Positions 12,759 through 16,803 of a DNA stretch of 16,803 nt are shown here, piece after piece. Location: contig JAGWXJ010000031.1 in the NCBI GenBank assembly GCA_018969935.1, positions 1 to 16,803 of the forward strand, written 5' to 3'. Source of the DNA: Alphaproteobacteria bacterium (GTDB taxonomy: Bacteria; Pseudomonadota; Alphaproteobacteria; Micavibrionales; UBA1664). Position 1 is the stretch's first letter, and the number at the start of each line of letters is the position of its first letter. The notes beneath the pieces are model-generated. The model was not told the origin of the DNA and ran no database searches. It saw only the letters and a program-made list of their open reading frames with translations. The position numbers were made by a program, and so were the translations under genes.

Positions 12759-12787
12759 TTGACTCCTATGGCTCGCGCTCGTAATGT
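12759..12787 (+). promoter_or_regulatory. Candidate sigma-70 promoter for the alpha operon
   Basis: TTGACT (12759-12764) and TAATGT (12782-12787) are separated by exactly 17 nt. The predicted start near 12794 falls just before the structured leader, so the whole leader would be transcribed. Located in the adk-rpsM gap, it would add transcription of rpsM-rpsK-rpoA-rplQ to read-through from secY-adk. Confidence 0.6.
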
Positions 12788-12794
12788 GCGCCGT

Positions 12795-12870
12795 CCAAAA
12801 GGCGGGGACCCGCGTCTTTTGGGGTGTTTTTAGGTTTAATCGCGGGTCGATGTTCCCACCCCGCTTTTGG
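12795..12870 (+). promoter_or_regulatory. rpsM leader with two alternative folds
   Basis: Four segments can pair in two exclusive ways. Fold A: CCAAAAG (12795-12801) with CTTTTGG (12816-12822), plus GCGG/CCGC inside, followed by TGTTTTT (12825-12831), a terminator-like hairpin; then GCGGG (12842-12846) with CCCGC (12860-12864). Fold B: CCAAAA and GCGGGG (12795-12800 and 12802-12807) with CCCCGCTTTTGG (12859-12870), twelve pairs with one bulged G, enclosing ACCCGCG (12808-12814) with CGCGGGT (12841-12847), seven perfect pairs. The rpsM Shine-Dalgarno AAAGGAG lies after the structure. In E. coli the same position holds the S4-binding pseudoknot of the alpha operon. Whether this leader binds S4 is inference; rpsD is not in this window. 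Confidence 0.6.
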
Positions 12871-12901
12871 GGCAGGAACCGAAGCCTTAAAGGAGAAAAA
12901 T

Positions 12902-13297
12902 ATGGCTCGTATAGCTGGGGTTAACATCCCGACCAACAAGCGCATTCACGTTGCGCTCACCTACATCTATGGCATTGGCCCGAAGACGGCTCTCAATATT
13001 CTTGAAGCCTGCAAAATCGGCAACGCTGCCAAAAACGAATTCCCGCGCGTGAACGCACTTTCGGAAGACGATCTGTCCAAGATCCGCGAACAAATCGAAA
13101 AAACCTGCAAGGTTGAAGGTGAACTGCGCCGCGAGGTTGCTCAGAACATCAAACGCCTCATGGATATGTCCTGCTACCGCGGTCTGCGCCATCGCAAGAA
13201 CCTGCCGGTTCGTGGCCAGCGCACGCACACCAACGCACGTACGCGCAAAGGCCCTGCAAAAGCAATTGCAGGCAAAAAACTCGCGACGAAGAAATAA
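12902..13297 (+). CDS. rpsM: 30S ribosomal protein S13
   Basis: A 131-residue S13, a head protein making intersubunit bridges and contacting P-site tRNA through its C-terminal tail. It starts MARIAGVNIPTNKRIHVALT and includes YIYGIGPKTALNILEAC, LRREVAQNIKRLMDMSCYRG and the signature RHRKNLPVRGQRTHTNARTR before KGPAKAIAGKK. It is a few residues longer than usual because of an insertion around NAAKNEFPRVNALSEDD. The start is ATG 12902, where the family begins and AAAGGAGAAAAAT precedes it; the longer reading from 12824 would run through the structured leader and is rejected. Confidence 0.97.
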   Translation: MARIAGVNIPTNKRIHVALTYIYGIGPKTALNILEACKIGNAAKNEFPRVNALSEDDLSKIREQIEKTCKVEGELRREVAQNIKRLMDMSCYRGLRHRKNLPVRGQRTHTNARTRKGPAKAIAGKKLATKK

Positions 13298-13308
13298 GGA
13301 TATAGACA

Positions 13309-13707
13309 ATGACCAAACAAGCATCCGCAGCTCCGCGCACCAAGAAAAAAGAGCGCAAGAACATCACCTCCGGCATCGCCAAGGTGAATGCTTCCTTCAA
13401 CAACACCATCGTCACGATCACGGACGCACAAGGCAACGCGGTTTCCTGGTGCTCCGCCGGTATGATGGGCTTCAAAGGTTCCCGCAAATCCACGCCGTTC
13501 GCGGCACAGGTCTGCGCCGAGGAAGCTGCCCGTAAAGCAGCAGAACACGGCATGAAGGAACTGACCGTTGAAGTAAAAGGCCCGGGCGCTGGCCGTGAAT
13601 CGGCTCTCCGCGCACTGCAAATGGCCGGCTTTGTTGTCACTAACATCAAGGACGTGACACCGATCCCGCACAACGGCTGCCGCCCGCGCAAACGCCGCCG
13701 CGTCTAA
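13309..13707 (+). CDS. rpsK: 30S ribosomal protein S11
   Basis: A 132-residue S11, a platform protein close to the E-site mRNA. After a basic N-terminus (MTKQASAAPRTKKKERKNIT) it reads SGIAKVNASFNNTIVTITDA, then GNAVSWCSAGMMGFKGSRKS and TPFAAQVCAEEAARKAAEHG. The C-terminal signature is KDVTPIPHNGCRPRKRRRV. Length is normal. It follows rpsM by 11 nt with a weak AAGGATAT ribosome-binding sequence. rpsD, which follows rpsK in many bacteria, is absent; a 138-nt structured gap precedes rpoA instead. Confidence 0.97.
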   Translation: MTKQASAAPRTKKKERKNITSGIAKVNASFNNTIVTITDAQGNAVSWCSAGMMGFKGSRKSTPFAAQVCAEEAARKAAEHGMKELTVEVKGPGAGRESALRALQMAGFVVTNIKDVTPIPHNGCRPRKRRRV

Positions 13708-13729
13708 TTTTTTAGTAGGCTCTGTTCAA

Positions 13730-13750
13730 GGCGCGGGTTCATCCCGCGCC
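13730..13750 (+). other. GC-rich hairpin in the rpsK-rpoA gap
   Basis: GGCGCGGG (13730-13737) pairs perfectly with CCCGCGCC (13743-13750) around TTCAT. No U-tract follows (TGATGCAGGG), so it is not a normal intrinsic terminator. It lies 10 nt upstream of the GUAAG-loop hairpin. An RNA-stability or processing role is possible. Confidence 0.6.
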
Positions 13751-13759
13751 TGATGCAGG

Positions 13760-13791
13760 GTAACGGGAGGTTTCGGTAAGCGAAACCGACC
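13760..13791 (+). promoter_or_regulatory. Conserved GUAAG-loop hairpin upstream of rpoA
   Basis: GGTTTCG (13769-13775) pairs perfectly with CGAAACC (13781-13787) around GTAAG (13776-13780). It is preceded by GTAACGGGA (13760-13768) and followed by GACC (13788-13791). The element upstream of rplE (6465-6497) has the same loop, flanks and stem length but a different stem sequence, so pairing is kept while bases change. The rpoA start lies 54 nt downstream. There is no U-tract. Confidence 0.65.
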
Positions 13792-13845
13792 TTCATAACC
13801 AGAGGCCGGCTAACCCCGGATGACGTTAAAGAAAGGTAGTACCAA

Positions 13846-14868
13846 ATGATCCAGAAAAACTGGCAAGAGCTCATCAAGCCGACAAAAATCGACGTGAAAA
13901 AAGCAGGCCCGAACACCCGTTCGTCCGGCACCATCGTCGTGGAACCCCTCGAGCGCGGCTTCGGCCTCACGCTCGGCAACGCCCTGCGTCGTATTCTCCT
14001 GTCGTCCCTTCAGGGCGCAGCCGTTACGGCCATCCAGATTGATGGCGTTGTGCACGAATTTTCGTCCATCCCCGGCGTTCGCGAAGATGTTGTAAACATC
14101 ATCCTCAACATCAAGAACATCGCAATCGCAATGCACGTCGAAGGCCCCAAAAAGATGCGCCTCTCGGCTGAAGGTCCTTGCGAAGTAACCGCTGGCATGA
14201 TCGAAGCCGGCGCAGACATCGAGATCATGAACCCCGATCTCATCATCTGCACCCTCGACAAAGGCGCACGCCTCAACATGGAACTGACGGTCAACACCGG
14301 CAAAGGCTACCGACCTGCATCGGCCAACCGTCCGGAAGAAGCCCCTGTCGGCCTCATCCCCGTTGACAGCATCTTCTCGCCTGTCCGCAAGGTTTCGTAC
14401 GATGTGGAAGATACCCGCGTCGGCCAGATCACGGACTACGACAAGCTGACCCTCCATCTGGAAACCAACGGCGCCGTAACGCCGGAAGATGCAGTGGCCT
14501 ACGCCGCCCGCATCCTTCAGGACCAGCTGCAGGTCTTCATCAACTTCGACGAGCCGAAATCGGCCGCCGCCCGCCGCGAGGAAGCGCCTGAACTGCCGTT
14601 CAACCGCAACCTCCTGCGCAAGGTTGACGAACTCGAACTATCGGTCCGTTCTGCAAACTGCCTCAAAAACGATAACATCACCTACATCGGTGACCTCGTT
14701 CAGAAATCCGAGAACGACATGCTGCGTACGCCGAACTTCGGCCGCAAGTCGCTCAACGAAATCAAGGAAGTGCTTGCAACAATGGGCCTCCACCTCGGCA
14801 TGCAGGTCGATGGTTGGCCGCCGGAGAATATTGAAGATCTCCGCCGCAAGCTCGAAGAGCCCTACTGA
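13846..14868 (+). CDS. rpoA: RNA polymerase alpha subunit
   Basis: A 340-residue alpha subunit; its dimer scaffolds RNA polymerase assembly. The N-terminal domain (about 1-235) shows PLERGFGLTLGNALRRILLS, then LQGAAVTAIQIDGVVHEFSS and IPGVREDVVNIILNIK, the dimerisation and beta-contact region. After a linker with EEAPELPFNRN the C-terminal domain begins with LELSVRSANCLKNDNITYIG and continues RTPNFGRKSLNEIKEVLATM. Arg268 in VRSANCL corresponds to Arg265 of E. coli, which contacts UP-element DNA. Length is close to the 337-340 norm of alphaproteobacteria. A weak AAAGGTAG precedes the start. The 163-nt gap after it holds several hairpins before rplQ. Confidence 0.98.
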   Translation: MIQKNWQELIKPTKIDVKKAGPNTRSSGTIVVEPLERGFGLTLGNALRRILLSSLQGAAVTAIQIDGVVHEFSSIPGVREDVVNIILNIKNIAIAMHVEGPKKMRLSAEGPCEVTAGMIEAGADIEIMNPDLIICTLDKGARLNMELTVNTGKGYRPASANRPEEAPVGLIPVDSIFSPVRKVSYDVEDTRVGQITDYDKLTLHLETNGAVTPEDAVAYAARILQDQLQVFINFDEPKSAAARREEAPELPFNRNLLRKVDELELSVRSANCLKNDNITYIGDLVQKSENDMLRTPNFGRKSLNEIKEVLATMGLHLGMQVDGWPPENIEDLRRKLEEPY

Positions 14869-15031
14869 GAATTTCGGGAGCCGGCTTGAAACCGGCTCCC
14901 CTAATACCGCCTGATGTACTGAAGGTCAGTGCAGGGCAAACAAAACGGAAGAAGTTGCAAGGTAGCTTCAACCAAACAAAAACTGGCAGGTTCCGTGACA
15001 CGGCCTGCCGATAACAGAAAGAGAGTCAATC
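14869..15031 (+). other. Structured rpoA-rplQ intergenic region
   Basis: The gap holds three hairpins. GGGAGCCGG (14876-14884) and CCGGCTCCC (14892-14900) form a perfect 9-bp stem with no U-tract after it. GTACTG (14916-14921) pairs with CAGTGC (14927-14932) around AAGGT. GGCAGG (14985-14990) pairs with CCTGCC (15004-15009), enclosing CCGT/ACGG (14993-14996/15000-15003). I see no clear promoter. Because rpoA and rplQ are usually adjacent and co-transcribed, these stems may adjust RNA stability or partial termination between the two. Confidence 0.5.
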
Positions 15032-15607
15032 ATGAGACACGGTTACAAAGGCCGCGAATTTTCCCGTCACTCGGGTCACCGCAAAGCGATGTTTGCAAAC
15101 CTCGCACAAGCCCTCATCAAACACGAACAAATCGTTACGACGCTGCCAAAGGCAAAAGACCTACGCCCCGTCGTCGAAAAACTGATCACCCTCGCTAAAA
15201 AAGGCGGTCTTGCAAACCGCCGTCTGGCCATCTCCCGCCTGCGTGACGAAACGCTGGTCAAAAAGATGTTTGACGTTCTGGCGCCCCGTTACAAGGACCG
15301 TTCGGGCGGCTACTGCCGTATCCTGAAAGCCGGTTTCCGTTACGGCGACAACGCACCCCTCGCAGTCATCGAACTCGTTGAGCGCGATGTAACCGCCCGT
15401 GGCAAAGACAGCGGCCCCGTATTCACCGATGACAACGCCGATGCAGCAGAAGCCAAAGCCGCCGATGCCAAAAAGGCAGCCCGTAAAAAGGCTCAGGATG
15501 GCCGTAAGGCCGCTGCTCCCAACAAGGGCGGCAGCAAAATCGCCAAGGGCGGCCAAACGAAGGGCGGCAAAGTCGCAGCCCCGCGCCGCGTATCCTCGGG
15601 CGGCTAA
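15032..15607 (+). CDS. rplQ: 50S ribosomal protein L17 with extended tail
   Basis: A 191-residue L17, located at the exit-tunnel side of the 50S subunit. The core (1 to about 120) reads MRHGYKGREFSRHSGHRKAM, then FANLAQALIKHEQIVTTLPK and the DRSGGYCRILKAGFRYGDNA signature. From about residue 121 a 70-residue low-complexity tail follows, first Ala/Lys/Asp, then Gly/Lys-rich (GGSKIAKGGQTKGGK), ending RRVSSGG. E. coli L17 is 127 residues; alphaproteobacterial L17 proteins are commonly longer, but this tail is at the long end. A purine-rich GAAAGAGAG precedes the start. The gene closes the alpha operon before a strong terminator. Confidence 0.96.
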   Translation: MRHGYKGREFSRHSGHRKAMFANLAQALIKHEQIVTTLPKAKDLRPVVEKLITLAKKGGLANRRLAISRLRDETLVKKMFDVLAPRYKDRSGGYCRILKAGFRYGDNAPLAVIELVERDVTARGKDSGPVFTDDNADAAEAKAADAKKAARKKAQDGRKAAAPNKGGSKIAKGGQTKGGKVAAPRRVSSGG

Positions 15608-15631
15608 GCCAGCTACAGTCCTACGCAATTC

Positions 15632-15660
15632 AAACAGCCCCCGTAAGGGGGCTGTTTTTT
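15632..15660 (+). terminator. Intrinsic terminator after rplQ
   Basis: AAACAGCCCCC (15632-15642) pairs with GGGGGCTGTTT (15647-15657) around a GTAA loop, and the T-run 15655-15660 follows. This is a strong rho-independent terminator closing the ribosomal-protein supercluster. It lies 25 nt after the rplQ stop. Confidence 0.93.
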
Positions 15661-15708
15661 GTTGGGGTATCAAATGCCTGCGAAGAAAACCTCGTTTAAT
15701 ATACGCAC

Positions 15709-15733
15709 GTGCGGCGTACGGGTCATGCCGCAC
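15709..15733. other. Hairpin in the rplQ-downstream gap
   Basis: GTGCGGC (15709-15715) pairs perfectly with GCCGCAC (15727-15733) around an 11-nt loop, without a U-tract. The rest of 15661-15804 shows only a near-match DnaA box on the minus strand (TTATCCACC, 15769-15761) and the palindrome GGTGCACC at 15745-15752. No gene is supported in this gap. Confidence 0.45.
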
Positions 15734-15804
15734 CATGAACCGTCGGTGCACCATTTCAGCGGTGGATAACTCGCCTGTGGGCCTGTTTTGCACCCAGAAA
15801 ATTC

Positions 15805-15834
15805 TTGAAGATGAAGGAAGGTGCAAAGTATAGT
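15805..15834 (+). promoter_or_regulatory. Candidate promoter for the HTH protein gene
   Basis: TTGAAG (15805-15810) and TATAGT (15829-15834, five of six -10 matches) are separated by 18 nt. A promoter is expected here because the rplQ terminator ends upstream transcription. The predicted start near 15841 leaves a short AT-rich leader of about 38 nt before the ATG at 15879. Confidence 0.6.
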
Positions 15835-15878
15835 TTTTATGAATTTCAGAAAAATCTAAAAGTCAGACAGGTTGGGCC

Positions 15879-16571
15879 ATGGCCAAAGTTGGTGCGCAGC
15901 GCGCAGCGGAACTTACGGGAAAATCCAAATCCACTATCCAGCGCGCAATGAACGCTGGCAAACTCTCCTACGAAGTGGATGGCAATGGCCGCCGACTCGT
16001 GGATGTGTCTGAACTCGACCGCGTCTTCGGCCTGATGCCCCAAAGCAACGATAACGCGCCCAAATCAGGCACTGATTCTGCTTCCGCCGCGATGGAAGTC
16101 GAACTCGAAAAAGCCAAGCACGCCGTCGAAATCGAACGCCTGCGCATGGAAGTGCGTATGGCCCAGGAAGCAGCCGAGATGGCGCAGCGCCAGATCGAGG
16201 ACCTTAAAGTACAACGTGACCTGTGGCAAAAACAGGCGCAGCAAATCCTCATCACCAGCCAGTACAGCCAGAAGCAGTCGGAAGAACGCATTGCCGAAAT
16301 GCAGGCCCGTGAAGAAGCGCGTCAACGCGCCATTGATGCTAAAAAGCAACAGTCGGCAGTCGTGAACCACACGCGCCCCACGCAAGCACAGCCTCAGCAA
16401 AACCGCCCGCAATTCCAACCGGCGCAAAATCCTGTGCAGGGTCAGGTTCAGCCCGCCCAACAGCAAGGCCCTGTATTCCGCACGGTTCAAAGCGGCAATC
16501 AGAACCGTCTGCCGGCCCCCGCCCAAAAGACATCGCTTTTTGCATCCCTCTTTGGATCCAAGAAACGCTAA
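15879..16571 (+). CDS. HTH DNA-binding protein with coiled coil and Q/P-rich tail
   Basis: A 230-residue protein with three visible parts. Residues about 5-50 (VGAQRAAELTGKSKSTIQRA and on to ELDRVFG) resemble an excisionase/MerR-like winged helix-turn-helix, in which AAELTGKSKSTIQRAMNAG is the helix-turn-helix and RRLVDVSEL the wing and following helix. Residues about 72-155 are a charged heptad-like coiled coil (EVELEKAKHAVEIERLRMEV, then QRQIEDLKVQRDLWQKQAQQ). Residues about 160-215 are rich in Gln, Pro and Asn, and it ends KTSLFASLFGSKKR. This layout resembles DNA-binding proteins annotated on alphaproteobacterial plasmids (some named entry exclusion or replication regulators), which usually lack such a tail. 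It has its own promoter. Function is not established; DNA binding is inferred from the fold. Confidence 0.7.
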   Translation: MAKVGAQRAAELTGKSKSTIQRAMNAGKLSYEVDGNGRRLVDVSELDRVFGLMPQSNDNAPKSGTDSASAAMEVELEKAKHAVEIERLRMEVRMAQEAAEMAQRQIEDLKVQRDLWQKQAQQILITSQYSQKQSEERIAEMQAREEARQRAIDAKKQQSAVVNHTRPTQAQPQQNRPQFQPAQNPVQGQVQPAQQQGPVFRTVQSGNQNRLPAPAQKTSLFASLFGSKKR

Positions 16572-16616
16572 CAAGCTGCCTTTATCCTGCCCTGAAACTG
16601 TGTAATATCCCTCACC

Positions 16617-16803
16617 ATGCGTCTTGTGTGGCGGGTCATTGTTGAAGGTGCGCTTCTTTTTTGCTCTTTGGGGCTTTTGGGCCTGATGGGCGGCCTCGCG
16701 CTGTTTGGCTGGCTTCTCAAAAACTACACAAACGACATCCCCGATTTCAAAAAACTCGAGAATTACCAGCCCCCCGTTGTCACGCGCGTGTTCACGGGCG
16801 ATG
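16617..16803 (+). CDS. mrcA: Penicillin-binding protein 1A, N-terminus (partial)
   Basis: The frame from ATG 16617 is open to the window edge (62 codons) and begins MRLVWRVIVEGALLFCSLGL. A short cytoplasmic segment is followed by one hydrophobic helix (about residues 8-34), then a periplasmic stretch with DIPDFKKLENYQPPVVTRVF and TGD. The L-xx-Y-xPP-xx-TRV-(F/Y)-xGD string is the typical start of the ectodomain of class A PBPs of the PBP1A family, which polymerise and cross-link peptidoglycan. The glycosyltransferase and transpeptidase domains lie beyond the window. No clear Shine-Dalgarno is present; 45 nt separate it from the HTH gene, so the two may share a transcript. Confidence 0.85.
   Translation, partial: MRLVWRVIVEGALLFCSLGLLGLMGGLALFGWLLKNYTNDIPDFKKLENYQPPVVTRVFTGD

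Noticed and set aside
12824..12901. N-terminal extension of rpsM from 12824
   Set aside because: Would begin inside the structured leader; S13 proteins begin MARIAGV, and AAAGGAG directly precedes ATG 12902.
15399..15833. Plus-strand ORF overlapping the rplQ tail and its terminator
   Set aside because: Starts inside rplQ in another frame and runs through the intrinsic terminator; a frame shadow of the low-complexity tail.
1..16803. CRISPR arrays, tRNA or rRNA genes, insertion sequences
   Set aside because: No regularly spaced repeats, no tRNA-like cloverleaf or rRNA segment, and no transposase or terminal inverted repeats were seen.

Overview
The window is a chromosomal stretch of an alphaproteobacterium carrying the ribosomal-protein supercluster (end of str, then S10, spc and alpha), all on the + strand. 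Evidence for the class: an uninterrupted tuf-rpsJ-rplC order, adk directly after secY, no rpsD between rpsK and rpoA, no rpmJ, a short-LID adenylate kinase, and alphaproteobacterial-looking S8, L22 and L18 sequences. Moderate GC and Ala/Lys/Pro-rich tails on several ribosomal proteins would suit a Micavibrio-like or Rhodospirillales-like lineage, but I cannot place it lower than class with confidence.

Layout: 1-111 is the 3' end of tuf (EF-Tu). 123-10100 holds rpsJ, rplC, rplD, rplW, rplB, rpsS, rplV, rpsC, rplP, rpmC, rpsQ, rplN, rplX, rplE, rpsN, rpsH, rplF, rplR, rpsE, rpmD and rplO, tightly packed with several start/stop overlaps and ended by a strong intrinsic terminator. 10171-10775 is a break in the usually continuous spc operon: a convergent 95-aa unknown gene, a minus-strand leader with a terminator-like hairpin and a tiny aromatic-rich ORF, and a divergent promoter pair. 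10776-12709 is secY-adk. 12710-12901 carries a perfect DnaA-box 9-mer, a promoter and a strongly structured leader for rpsM. 12902-15607 is rpsM, rpsK, rpoA and rplQ, closed by an intrinsic terminator. 15879-16571 encodes a helix-turn-helix/coiled-coil protein unlike its neighbours, and 16617 to the end is the start of a class A penicillin-binding protein (PBP1A type).

The genes supply ribosome subunits, the RNA polymerase alpha subunit, the SecY translocon channel and adenylate kinase, a growth-rate-linked set. The coding content is conventional. The interest lies between the genes. (1) A hairpin with a 7-bp stem of changed sequence, an identical GUAAG loop, and shared flanks (GTAACGGG before, GACC after) occurs upstream of both rplE and rpoA, with a looser third copy upstream of rplC; this looks like a recurring cis-RNA element of the supercluster. 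(2) The rpsM leader can fold in two mutually exclusive ways, one terminator-like. (3) The minus-strand leader at 10584-10657 encodes a 19-residue peptide with a Phe-Tyr-Tyr-Trp-Phe run whose codons form the 5' arm of a U-tailed terminator, the design of a translation-coupled attenuator. These are pattern readings by eye; no folding or database search was run.
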